In this document: one piece after another, positions 1 to 9,300 of the stretch
Layout of the letters: each line of letters begins with the position of its first letter
How positions within the stretch are numbered: position 1 is the first letter of the stretch
From: Gemmatimonadaceae bacterium
GTDB taxonomy: Bacteria; Latescibacterota; UBA2968; UBA8231
NCBI GenBank assembly: GCA_026706075.1
Contig: JAPOZM010000002.1
Location: 62,001 to 126,000, forward strand
Direction of reading: 5' to 3'
Length of the DNA: 64,000 nucleotides
The notes under the pieces: model-generated
Told to the model about the DNA's origin: nothing
What the model saw: only the letters and a program-made list of their open reading frames with translations
Databases searched by the model: none
Translations under genes and position numbers: made by a program

Positions 1-786
1 CTGCCCGCTCGCCTCCAGCACCGAGACCCAGGCCTTGACCGTCTTGGAGGTCACGCCGAGGTCCCGGGCCAGGTCGGAGAAGTTGATCAGCGTGCCGGTG
101 CGGGCGGCCAGGGCGTAGAGCACGCGCTGGAAGTCCCCCAGATCCCCGACGCCCCGCAGGGAGCGGACGTCGCGCTCGAGGTAGGTCTGGATGTAGCTGC
201 TCAGCCACAGGGCGGGGTCGACGCCCGCGTCGAGGGCGGGCTCGGGAAAGCCGCCGCGCAGGAGCCGCCCGGCGACCTCGGCCGGATTGCCGGCGGCGGC
301 GCCCTCCTCCCTCCCGGCGCCGTCCAGCACTTGCCGCCATCCCGCGTCAGGAGCGGCGCGCCCCTCTGTCTCCGCCAGGGACATCGACTGCAGCGAGAGC
401 ACCGCGGCGCGGCCGGCGAGGGACTCCGAGACGCCCCGCATGAGCGGGAACGCCTGAGACCCCGTGATCACGTAGCGGCCCTTCGCCTCCCTGCGCTCGT
501 CGACGTCGATCTTGACGTTGTGGAGCATCTCCGGCGCGTACTGGATCTCGTCGAGGATCACCGGAGGAGGAAACCGCGAGAGCAGCAGTGAGGCATCGCT
601 GCGGGCCTGCTCGCGGAGGGTCACGTCGTCGAGGGTGCAGTAGGAGTGGGTCCCCCCGAAGAGATGGCGCACGAGGGTGGTCTTGCCGGACTGGCGGGGG
701 CCGGTGAGGACCACGGCCGGGAACTGCTCCGCGGCCCGGGCCAGGACGCCGGCCAGGGTGCGGTCCGTATACGGGAAGTCGACCAT
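1..786 (-). CDS. DUF4143-family AAA ATPase, C-terminus beyond window edge
   Basis: The frame is open from an ATG at 786 to the left edge (262 codons, no stop), so the C-terminus is missing. Visible motifs: Walker A GPRQSGKTT at residues 29-37, Walker B VILDEIQ around 76-82, a GSQ sensor-like segment near 115, and a predicted winged-helix stretch at the truncated end (NFSDLARDLGVTSKTVKAW). This is the AAA_14/DUF4143 architecture: P-loop domain, then a DNA-binding-like segment, then a DUF4143 domain, which here lies outside the window. The family is widespread and often in mobile or defence islands; its biochemical role is not established. Two GGAAT...ATTCC palindromes lie just 5' of the start. 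A second family member is at 19978-21261. Confidence 0.88.
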   Translation of the reverse strand, partial: MVDFPYTDRTLAGVLARAAEQFPAVVLTGPRQSGKTTLVRHLFGGTHSYCTLDDVTLREQARSDASLLLSRFPPPVILDEIQYAPEMLHNVKIDVDERREAKGRYVITGSQAFPLMRGVSESLAGRAAVLSLQSMSLAETEGRAAPDAGWRQVLDGAGREEGAAAGNPAEVAGRLLRGGFPEPALDAGVDPALWLSSYIQTYLERDVRSLRGVGDLGDFQRVLYALAARTGTLINFSDLARDLGVTSKTVKAWVSVLEASGQ

Positions 787-829
787 ACCGGGAAGCTAGG
801 CCTCGGAGCGCTCAATCACAAGCAAATCA

Positions 830-904
830 GGAATCAAATTCCAAATTTGCACGATTGAGTCAGATGAATCATGCAGCAGAATTGGAATCGGATTCCAAAT
901 CTGC
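830..904. promoter_or_regulatory. Two palindromic direct repeats upstream of the DUF4143 ATPase
   Basis: Two 21-bp copies at 830-850 and 884-904 match at 18 of 21 positions and are 54 bp apart. Each has a perfect palindromic core, GGAATCAAATTCC and GGAATCGGATTCC; the second extends to TTGGAATCGGATTCCAA. They sit in an AT-rich gap between the ATPase start (786) and the preceding lipoprotein stop (926), where the ATPase promoter must be. Operator function is inferred from symmetry, repetition and position. Confidence 0.55.
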
Positions 905-925
905 TCGCGCGGTTACATCATCTGC

Positions 926-1960
926 TCAGGGTCTCCACTGCGCCGCGCGCGCCTGGAAGACCGCCGGATCGGCGCGCCAGTCTCCGTAGCCGAGGCGCAG
1001 ATCGTCGGTCAGATAGTTGATCTTGTCGTCGAGGCAGGCCGCCAGCTCCGCGTCCTCCACGGCCAGCGCGAACCCTCCCCGCTCGACGGCCTCGTCGAGG
1101 GCCGTGACCACGAACTCGCCGCCGGAGGCGAAACCTGCGTCGCGGTTGCCGATCTCGCCCCTGGCGATGGCGTCGATCTCGCCGGTCCGGAGCGCGGCGA
1201 GCAGGTCCTGCTCGCGGGCCTCCCCCCCGTCCGGACCGTCGAGATAGATCACCTGCGGCATGTCGTCGGCGGGCGGCACCAGCCGCAGGCGGCCGGCCAG
1301 GTGGGCCGACGCCCCGGCGGGGGTGATGGTGTGCGCGTCGGTGCCGTCGGCCACGATCTCGCCGTCGTCCGTCTCGACGCGGGTGCCGGCGGCGAGGACG
1401 CCTCCGGCATTCACGAGGCCGGTCAGCTCCAGCAGGCGGAACTCGCCGGTGGTGAGCCGCAGCACGCCCACCCGGTCGGCGCTCGTCAGGTCGGCGTGGC
1501 TGGCCAGGCGCCCGGCGTCGGCGGCCCGGACCAGCAGCGACTGGCGGAAGAGGATGTGCCCGGAGGTGAAGGTCACCACCCGCTCGCCGGAGGCATCGCG
1601 GCTGCGGGAGTCGAGGATGGTGATGCCGCCGCCCACCAGGTCGTACTCCGGCCCGGCCGCCCGCAGCCAGATGTCGGACCAGTCGGCGATGCCGCGGCGG
1701 GCGAAGGACAGGCTGGCGCCGTCCATGGAGGCCAGGGCGGTCAGCAGGTCCGCTTCGTACCCGAGATGCTCGTCGAACCCGTCCGTGCCGGGATCCCCGT
1801 CGGCGCTGTAGCTGACCGGCTCGAAGAAGGCGTAGAACCCGGCCTGGAGGACCTCACCGTCGCCGCAGGCGGCGCCGGAGGGCGAGTCGCTGGGAGACGA
1901 GCAGGCGGCCAGAAACACGGACGCGGCGGCGGACGCCGCGCGGGACCAGGAGAGGGGCAT
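926..1960 (-). CDS. Periplasmic solute-binding lipoprotein (SBP_bac_3-like)
   Basis: A 344-residue protein starting at ATG 1960, with GAGG about 8 nt upstream. The N-terminus is a lipoprotein signal with lipobox LAAC (Cys20), so it should be lipid-anchored outside the cytoplasm. The body has the look of a type-2 periplasmic binding protein of the amino-acid class: an early GFYAFFEPVSY segment, an EADLLTALA helix, GGGITI before the first crossover and a C-terminal DDKINYLTDDLRLGYGDW. Family placement is by general pattern only. No permease or ATPase gene adjoins it, so it is either an orphan binding protein or a sensor-type domain. The gap to the next gene upstream is 37 bp. Confidence 0.7.
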   Translation of the reverse strand: MPLSWSRAASAAASVFLAACSSPSDSPSGAACGDGEVLQAGFYAFFEPVSYSADGDPGTDGFDEHLGYEADLLTALASMDGASLSFARRGIADWSDIWLRAAGPEYDLVGGGITILDSRSRDASGERVVTFTSGHILFRQSLLVRAADAGRLASHADLTSADRVGVLRLTTGEFRLLELTGLVNAGGVLAAGTRVETDDGEIVADGTDAHTITPAGASAHLAGRLRLVPPADDMPQVIYLDGPDGGEAREQDLLAALRTGEIDAIARGEIGNRDAGFASGGEFVVTALDEAVERGGFALAVEDAELAACLDDKINYLTDDLRLGYGDWRADPAVFQARAAQWRP

Positions 1961-1997
1961 GAGGCGGCCTCGTTGTCCTCGCAGCTGCCGCCCGGCC

Positions 1998-3446
1998 TCA
2001 GGCGTCGACGGCCGTGGCCGTCTCCTGGGTCATGATGGCGCTGCGCACGAGGGCCAGCTTGTTGGCGGCGTTGAAGGCGGCCACCTTGTAGGCCTCGGCC
2101 AGGGTGGGGTAGTTGAAGACGGTGCGGATGAAGTAGTCGAGGCCGCCGCCCAGCCCCAGGACGGCCTGCCCCACGTGGACCAGCTCGGTGGCCCCCGAGC
2201 CGATGCAGTGGGCCCCCAGCAGGCGCCCGTCCTCCCGGTGGAAGATCAGCTTCACCATCCCCGAGTTGTCGCCGAGGATCTGGCCGCGGGCGATCTCCTT
2301 GTAGTGGGCGATGCCGGTCTCGTAGGGGACCCGGTTGCGGGTGAGCTCCTCCTCGGTGTCCCCCACCATGGAGATCTCGGGGATGGCGTAGAGGCCGATC
2401 GGGTAGTGGCCGGCCATGGGCTGGGCCTCGACGCCGAACATGTGGCAGGCCGCCAGGCGTCCCTGCTCGCTGGAGGTGGAGGCCAGGGCGGGAAAGCCGA
2501 TGACGTCGCCGGCGGCGTAGATGCTCTCCACCGCGGTGCGGTAGTGGTCGTCCACCACCAGCCGCCCCCGCTCGTCGGCCTGCAGCCCCACCGCCTCGAG
2601 GCCGAGCTCGTCGGTGGCGCCGATGCGGCCGGCCGAGTAGAGGACCACGTCGGCGACGATGTTCTTGCCCGACTCGAGCTGGATCAGGCCCTTGGGCTGG
2701 GGCACCTTCACCACCTCCACGTGCTCCACCGCCTCGCCGCAGCGGAAGGTGACGTCCGCCTTGCGCAGCTGGTGGATCAGCTCGTCCACGATCTCCTGGT
2801 CGACGAACTCCAGGGGGCGGGGACGCCGGTCGATGATCGTCACCTGCACCCCCAGGGACGCGAACATGGAGGCGTACTCGATGCCGATCACGCCGGCGCC
2901 GACCACGGCGAGGTTGCGCGGCAGGTTGTCGATGTCGAGGACGTGGTCCGAGGTCAGGATCGTCCGGCCGTCCGGGGGCAGACTCGGCGGATCGCTGGCG
3001 CGCGTGCCCACGGCGACGAGCACCTTGTCCACCGACAGCCGGCGCCGCCCCTCGTGCCCCTCCACGAGTACTGTGTGGGCGTCGACGAAGGAAGCGCGCC
3101 CGCGGATGACCTCGATGTCGTTGCGCGACAGGTTCTCCTGGACCACGGAGAGCTCGCGCTCGATGACGCGCTCCACGTGGCCCACCAGCTGCTGCATGGT
3201 GGGCCGCTCCCGGGGCCGGAACTGCTCGTGGGCCTCCAGCCCGGGGCGGGAGTAGCCGCGCTGTACCGCCTCGCGGAAGGTCTTGGAGGGGATCGTGCCG
3301 CTCTCGATGCAGACCCCCCCGACGATCTGCTGCTTCTCGACGACGGCCACCCGCTTGCCCAGCTTGGCCGCCTGGATGGCGGCCCTCTGGCCGGCGGGGC
3401 CGCTGCCGATGCAGACGAGGTCGTAGTCCTGGTGATTCTCGCTCAC
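1998..3446 (-). CDS. sthA: Soluble (Si-specific) NAD(P)+ transhydrogenase
   Basis: A 482-residue flavoprotein disulfide-reductase-fold enzyme starting at GTG 3446 (GGGAG about 9 nt upstream). It interconverts NADPH/NAD+ and NADP+/NADH in the cytoplasm. Visible features: FAD-binding GSGPAG at 14-19, a second dinucleotide site VVGAGVIGIEYASMF in the middle, and the AAGDVIG FAD motif. The segment GGVCIESGTIPSK (43-55) keeps GTIPSK but has only one of the two cysteines of the CxxxxC redox pair; loss of the redox-active pair is characteristic of SthA versus lipoamide or glutathione reductases. The C-terminus lacks the HPT/HAHPTLSE dimer motif of lipoamide dehydrogenase, having NYPTLAEAY instead. 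Length matches SthA (about 465 residues). It is not obviously linked to its neighbours. Confidence 0.9.
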   Translation of the reverse strand: MSENHQDYDLVCIGSGPAGQRAAIQAAKLGKRVAVVEKQQIVGGVCIESGTIPSKTFREAVQRGYSRPGLEAHEQFRPRERPTMQQLVGHVERVIERELSVVQENLSRNDIEVIRGRASFVDAHTVLVEGHEGRRRLSVDKVLVAVGTRASDPPSLPPDGRTILTSDHVLDIDNLPRNLAVVGAGVIGIEYASMFASLGVQVTIIDRRPRPLEFVDQEIVDELIHQLRKADVTFRCGEAVEHVEVVKVPQPKGLIQLESGKNIVADVVLYSAGRIGATDELGLEAVGLQADERGRLVVDDHYRTAVESIYAAGDVIGFPALASTSSEQGRLAACHMFGVEAQPMAGHYPIGLYAIPEISMVGDTEEELTRNRVPYETGIAHYKEIARGQILGDNSGMVKLIFHREDGRLLGAHCIGSGATELVHVGQAVLGLGGGLDYFIRTVFNYPTLAEAYKVAAFNAANKLALVRSAIMTQETATAVDA

Positions 3447-3459
3447 GGGTCAGGCTCCC

Positions 3460-3486
3460 GGGCCTCCAATGGCGGGGCGGAGGCCC
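3460..3486. repeat. 8-bp perfect inverted repeat between sthA and the WD40 gene
   Basis: GGGCCTCC at 3460-3467 pairs with GGAGGCCC at 3479-3486 across an 11-nt loop. It lies in the 114-bp gap upstream of sthA and downstream of the WD40 gene stop. There is no T-tract on either side, so an intrinsic terminator is not supported. It may be a weak hairpin or an operator. Confidence 0.3.
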
Positions 3487-3560
3487 CTGCGGGTTCTACC
3501 TGAATATGGGGAATCTGCGCGGCAGCCGGGGGGATTCGCGGGAGCGTCCCCGGCGCCGAC

Positions 3561-6266
3561 TCACCTCAGCAGGGTGAGCTTGCGCGTCTGCACGGCCTCG
3601 GCCGTCACCAGGCGGTACACGTAGACGCCGCTGCCCAGCGCCCGGCCCCGGTCGTCGCGGCCGTCCCAGCGCAGGCGGTGCAGGCCCGCCTTCCGCGGGC
3701 CCTCGTGCAGCACCGCCACCCGCTGCCCCGTCACCGCGAACACCTCCAGCCGCGTCAACCCCGGCTGCAGCTGGAACCACGAGATCACCGTGCCGCTGTT
3801 GAACGGGTTGGGCGCGTTCTGCCGCAGTTGCGGGCCGTCGGGCAGGCCGATCAGCTCCCGGGCCAGGGCCACCAGCTTGGCGCGCGCCGGCTGCCCGAAG
3901 TTCTCCGCGAAGAGGAAGAAGTCGGCGAAGTCCACCTCGCCGCTGCCGTCCAGGTCGAAGCGGGGATCGCTGCCCCCGAAAGCCTCGGCGAAGACGAAGA
4001 AGTCGGAGAAGCCGACTTCGCCGTCGAGGTCGAAGTCGGGGGTGGCCCTGGCCGTGGCGGTGAAGGTGAGCGGCTCGAGATCGGCCACCGTGGCGACGAC
4101 GGTGTAGGTCCCGATCTCCTCGCCCAGGGTCAGGGTGGTCGTTGCCCGTCCGCTGGCATCGGTGGTGTCGAGGGCGGCCGACAGGGCGCCGCTGCCAGCG
4201 GTGATGGCGAAAGCGACCTCGGCACCCTCGAGAGTCTTGCCGTACTGGTCTCTGACTTCCACCACGAAGGGATCGACCAGCGACGAGCCGAGCAATCCCT
4301 CCTGCTCCTCGCCGCCGATCGCGTTCAGGACCTGGGGACGGGGGAGGACGAGGGGCACATCCCACAGCAGGACCGTGCCGTCGTAAGAGGACGAAGCCAG
4401 GATCTCGCCGCCGGGTGAGAACAACATGTCGTAGACGGAGTCGGCATGCCCTTCAAGGGCTGCAAGATCATGGCGCGGCACTACGCCCCACAACCTGACC
4501 AGGTCGTCAGCGCTTCCGGCGGCGTAGAGAGTCCCGTCGGAGAAATGGACCATGTCGCCGAGTCCGCCCATTCGCAGGGTCCTGACAGAGGCGCTCCCCG
4601 CCACGTCCCAGATGTTGACCCGCGAACCCGATCCGGAAGCCAGGATCGAGCCGTCCGGAGAGAAGGACAAGGCGTGGATCCTGGATTGATGGGCGAAGCC
4701 GATCGTGGCCGTAGAGGTGCTCGTCGCCACGTCCCAGAGCCTGATCCTGCCGCTCGACGACCCCGCGGCCAGGGTCCCGCCATCGGATGAGAACAGGAGC
4801 GGGCCGACCCCTCCGGGCTGATCCACGTCGCCGAGGAGGGTGCCGATTCTCGCCCTCGACTCCAAGTCCCACAGGTAGATGACGTCCTCGTTGGTCCCCA
4901 CCGCGAGGGTTCGGCCATCCGGCGAGAAGGCAGCCGATGTGACATCGGCCACGAAGTTGTTCCCGGGGATGGTCCGCATGGGACCAAGCGTGCCGGCAAT
5001 GGTACCCGTGGCCAGGTCAAGGAGCTTCACCTCCCCACGGTACACCCCTTGAGCGAAGGTCTGGCCATCGGGAGAAAAGGCTATCACCTTGCTCCGGCTC
5101 GCCTCGGTGAGGATGCCGGTCCTCTGTCCCGTGGCTACGTCCCACAACTCGATCGACCCATCCCACAGATAGGTCGTGGTTGCCAGTGTCCCCCCGTCGG
5201 GGGAGAAGGCCAGGCCGGGGTAGATCTGCGCGTCCTGGAGGGGAGTGGCCTCTCCCGTCTCCCGGTCCCACAGAAAGACCGATCCTTCCGTGCCCGAGGC
5301 GAGGACCGAGCCGTCGGGGGAGAACGCCACGGAGTGCACGAAACCCCCCTGGCCGGAGTAGGTCTCGACCTTGGCCCGCTCCAGGTCCCAGACCTTGACC
5401 GTACCACCCGAGGCGCCGGAGGCGAGGACGGCCGGGTCCGGGGAGTAGGACACGCAGTAGACCTGGGCTTCCAGTCCCTCCAGAATGGCCACCTCGGCGC
5501 CCGAGGCTATGTCCCACACCGTGACCGTACCATCCCAGGACGCGGAGGCCACCGTCGCCCCGTCGGGAGAGAAGGAGACGGAACTGGCCTCCTCTTCATG
5601 CTTGAAGGTGGCGGTGTTGGTGCCTCCCGCCAGGTCCCACAGCCGGACCGATCCGTCCTCTTCGCCGGAGACAAGGGTTGCCCCGTCCGGAGAGAAGGAG
5701 ATCGAGGTGCCCGGAGACGTCTGCCCCTCCAGAAGGGTGGTCCGGGTACCCGTTTCCAGATCCCATAGCTCGATCCCGGGAACGCTCGTGCCGGAGGCAA
5801 GAGTCCCCCCATCCGGAGAGATGGCCATGTACTTGACCCAGGCTCTCGGGTGGAGGGTTGCGGACCGGGTGCCGGTGGACAGGTCCCATAGCTCGATCCC
5901 CCCACTGGAATGGCCGGACCCGGAGACGAGCGTGGAGCCGTCGGGGGAGAACGCCACCACCTTGGCCAACTCGACGGGCAGCAGGGTAAGCCGGTCCAGA
6001 TCCTCCCGGTCGTACAGCCACACGCCGAGGGTAGTCGCCACGGCGAGGAATCGGCCATCCGGAGAGAAGGCAAGGGCCCTGTCCCGGCGAGGGACATAGC
6101 CCCTTCCCAGGCGGGCGGACGCGCCCTCGGGCAGATTCCACTTTGGGTACTCCTCCGCGGAGAAAGACACGGCGGACGCCTCGCCGGGTGCTTCGTCGGC
6201 CTGCGCTGGCGCGAGAACCAGAGCGGGCATGGCCGACAAGGCGGCACGGAACGCTCTTCCGATCAT
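3561..6266 (-). CDS. Secreted WD40 propeller protein with Big_1, dockerin-like and FlgD-like C-terminus
   Basis: A 901-residue exported protein (ATG 6266, GAGAGGA just upstream). Domains in order: signal peptide (about 1-23, ending AQADEAP); a long WD40 array (about 55-640) with more than a dozen SFSPDG...LASGS...V.LWD units, enough for two propellers; one bacterial Ig-like (Big_1/invasin) domain at about 645-740; two dockerin/EF-hand-like loops (DFDLDGEVGFSDFF and FDLDGSGEVDFADFF, about 745-800) that probably bind calcium; and a C-terminal module from residue 817 (NAPNPFN ... TRKLTLLR) of the FlgD/T9SS-sorting-like type. It lies 45 bp downstream of a larger paralogue and is probably cotranscribed. 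The last ~550 bp are almost the same sequence as the end of that gene. Ligand and function are unknown; surface binding or scaffolding is an inference. Confidence 0.88.
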   Translation of the reverse strand: MIGRAFRAALSAMPALVLAPAQADEAPGEASAVSFSAEEYPKWNLPEGASARLGRGYVPRRDRALAFSPDGRFLAVATTLGVWLYDREDLDRLTLLPVELAKVVAFSPDGSTLVSGSGHSSGGIELWDLSTGTRSATLHPRAWVKYMAISPDGGTLASGTSVPGIELWDLETGTRTTLLEGQTSPGTSISFSPDGATLVSGEEDGSVRLWDLAGGTNTATFKHEEEASSVSFSPDGATVASASWDGTVTVWDIASGAEVAILEGLEAQVYCVSYSPDPAVLASGASGGTVKVWDLERAKVETYSGQGGFVHSVAFSPDGSVLASGTEGSVFLWDRETGEATPLQDAQIYPGLAFSPDGGTLATTTYLWDGSIELWDVATGQRTGILTEASRSKVIAFSPDGQTFAQGVYRGEVKLLDLATGTIAGTLGPMRTIPGNNFVADVTSAAFSPDGRTLAVGTNEDVIYLWDLESRARIGTLLGDVDQPGGVGPLLFSSDGGTLAAGSSSGRIRLWDVATSTSTATIGFAHQSRIHALSFSPDGSILASGSGSRVNIWDVAGSASVRTLRMGGLGDMVHFSDGTLYAAGSADDLVRLWGVVPRHDLAALEGHADSVYDMLFSPGGEILASSSYDGTVLLWDVPLVLPRPQVLNAIGGEEQEGLLGSSLVDPFVVEVRDQYGKTLEGAEVAFAITAGSGALSAALDTTDASGRATTTLTLGEEIGTYTVVATVADLEPLTFTATARATPDFDLDGEVGFSDFFVFAEAFGGSDPRFDLDGSGEVDFADFFLFAENFGQPARAKLVALARELIGLPDGPQLRQNAPNPFNSGTVISWFQLQPGLTRLEVFAVTGQRVAVLHEGPRKAGLHRLRWDGRDDRGRALGSGVYVYRLVTAEAVQTRKLTLLR

Positions 6267-6311
6267 GGGTGTCCTCTCCGTTCGCGTCGATCCCGCAGCT
6301 GGAACCGAACC

Positions 6312-9300
6312 TCAGCGCAGCAGCGTGAGCTTGCGCGTCTGCACGGCCTCCGCCGTCACCAGGCGGTACACGTAGACGCCGCTGGCCAGCGCTCGGCCCC
6401 GGTCGTCTCGGCCATACCAGCGCAGGCGGTGCGGCCCCGCCTTCCGCGGACCGTCGTGCAGCACCGCCACCCGCTGGCCGGTCAAGGCGAACACCTCCAG
6501 CCGCGCCGCACCGGATTGCAGCTGGAACCAGGAGATGACGGTTCCGCTGTTGAAGGGATTCGGCGCGTTCTGGGCCAGCTGCGGACCGTCGGGCAGGCCG
6601 ATGAGCTCCCGCGCCAGGTCCACCAGCTTGGCGCGCGCCGGCTGGCCGAAGCTCTCGGCGAAGAGGAAGAAGTCCGTGAAGTCCACCTCGCCGCTGCCGT
6701 CCAGGTCGAAGCGGGGATCACTGCCGCCGAAGGCCTCGGCGAACAGGAAGAAATCCGAGAAGTCTACCTCTCCGTCGTCGTCGAAGTCGGGGTTCGCCTT
6801 GGCCGAGGCGGTGAAGGTGAGCGGCTCGAGATCAGCCACCGTGGCGACGACGGTATAGGTACCGAACTCCTCGCCCAGGGTCAGGGCGGTGGACGCCCGG
6901 CCCTCGGCATCGGTGGTGTCGCTGAGGGCCGAGAGGATGGCGCCTTCGCCGAGAAGGGCGAAGGTGACCACGGCGCCGGGATAGGCCGTCCCGTTCTGGT
7001 CCCGCACCGAGACGACCAGCGGCTCGGCCAGCGGCTCTCCCGGCTCGGCCGCCTGCTCGTCACCGGAGAGCTTGGCCAGCGTCTGGGGAACGGCGACACC
7101 GAGGGCCGTGAAGGTCACCGGCGCGAGGCCTTGCACGGTCACCTGGACGCTGTTGGCCCCCGGCGTGCGGCCGAGGGTCAGGGTGGTGGTCGCCTGGCCC
7201 TGGGCATCGCTAGTGGCCCGGGTCACCGAGAGGGTGCCTCCGCCGGCGGTCACGGAAAAGGTGACGGTCGCCCCGGCATAGGGCGAGCCTGCCTGGTCGA
7301 GCACGGAGACGACCAGGGGCTCGTCCAGGGATGCGCCGCTCGCCCCCTGCTGCTCATCGCCGCCGACTATGCCGAGCGTGGTCGGGATCGACCGGGTCCG
7401 GGCGGTGAGGATCAAAGGCTCCACATCGCCCGCGGTGACCTCGACGGTGTTCGGTCCCGGGGCCAGGCCCAGAGTCAAGGTGACGGCCACCCGGCCTCGG
7501 GCGTCGGTCGTGGCCGTCTCCACCGAGAGCGTCCCCCCGCCGCCGGTAACGGCGAAGGTGACCTCCGCCCCTTCGAGAGGATCGCCGTGCTGATCCCGCA
7601 CCTCGATGACGAAGGGCCGAGGCAGGGCCGCGTTGGGCCCCCCCTCCTGGTTGGCGCCCGACACCTCTGTCAGGCTCCGCGGGTGGGGCAGCACGCGCCG
7701 CAGGTCCCAGACCAGTATGGTGCCGTCGCCAGACCCGGAAACGAAGGTCGATCCATCGCTCGAGATGGCCAGGCTGTTGATCTGCTCTCCATGCCCTTCG
7801 AGGGTGGCGATCAGGCCGGCCGTCGCAAGGTCCCGCACCTCCATGATGTTGGTATTGGGCCAGGGACCCGTTCCGACAAGGGTTCCAGTGATGAAGATCT
7901 CCCCATCCGGGGAGAAGAGTGTTGGGCCATCCGGGCTGTCGTACTGAACGGCCACGGTGGCCGCGTCCCCCCCCGCCGGTACTTCCCATATCGAGGAGGT
8001 CTGAGTGTTGAAGTCCGCTGCAAAGGCACGCGCTGTACCCGCGTCGTCAAAGGAAACCCAGATCTCATGCCCCAGCTCATCCGGCGGCAGGAGATTGGTG
8101 CCCGATGCCAGGTCCCACACGCCGAACCTGCCACCGATGCCTCCGGTGGCCAACCTTGAACCATCCGGCGAGAGAGCCACCGATCCGATCGCCTGGGCAT
8201 GGCCTCCCTCGAGGGTGGCGACGACCTCCCCGGTCGCCAGGCCCCAGACCCGGGCCGTGCCGTTGCCATGCCCCGACGCGATCATCGTGCCATCCCGCGA
8301 GAAGGTCACAGCGCTGACCCATGCCCTGAAACCACTCGTTTCGAGAGTGGCGATCTCGGCGCCAGTCGCCACGTCCCACAGCTTGATCCTCTGATCGGAG
8401 GCACCGGAGACCAGGGTGGCCCCATCGGGCGAGAACTCCACGGAATTCAGCCGGCCCGTATGCCCCTGGAGAGTGGCGGTCACCCTCCCTGTGGCCACGT
8501 CCCACAGATGGACCTCGTCGTAGTTGGCGGCCGAAGCGAGCGTCGTTCCATCGGGAGAGAGCGCCATGGCCCCCGACCCGCTGCGGTGGCCCGAGGAGAG
8601 GGTGACGGCATTCCCCGTGGCCACCTCCCACAGCGTGACTCCATCATTGGACCGGGTGGCCAGCGTCCCTCCACCGGGGGCAAAAGCCACGGAACCGTTC
8701 ACGGAACCCGACCCGTCGATGAGGGAGAAGGTGGTTGCCTGTCCCGTGGCGACCTCCCACACCTTGAGATTCCTCGATACCGAAGCCAGGAGGGCACCAT
8801 CGGGAGAGAAGTCCACTGAGAGGACCCAACTCTCATGGCCCTCCAAGGTGTTGAGGATCGACCGGGCGGCCACGTCCCAAAGCTTGACCGTGTGATCATG
8901 TGACGCGGAGGCAAGGGTGTTTCCGTCGGGCGAGAAGGAGACCGAATTGACCCTGTCCTGGTGGTCCGTGAAAGTCGCGATCCTCGTGGCTGTCTCCACG
9001 TCCCACAGCTGTACCGTGTAACCGGACCACCATTCCCCGGCCGCCAGTGTCCTGCCATCGGGCGAGAAAGCCACCGCCCTCTCGACCCCCCCCGGCATGG
9101 ACATGGCCGCTTTCCGGGTCCTCGTCTCCAGATCCCACAGGTCGACCCCGAAAGACGATCCGGTAGCCAGGGTCTGGCCGTCCGGGGAAAAAGCCACGGC
9201 CCTGGCTTCATGGTCGATGGTGGAGAGTTGCTCTCCCGTGGCCACATCCCAGATCCGGATCGCGTCCTTGTAAGCCCCACAGGAGGCGATTCGACCATCC

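Noticed and set aside
5910-8159. A 749-codon plus-strand frame and other long frames opposite the WD40 genes
   Set aside because: Antisense to well-supported WD40 repeats; these arise from the repeated GC-rich codon pattern.
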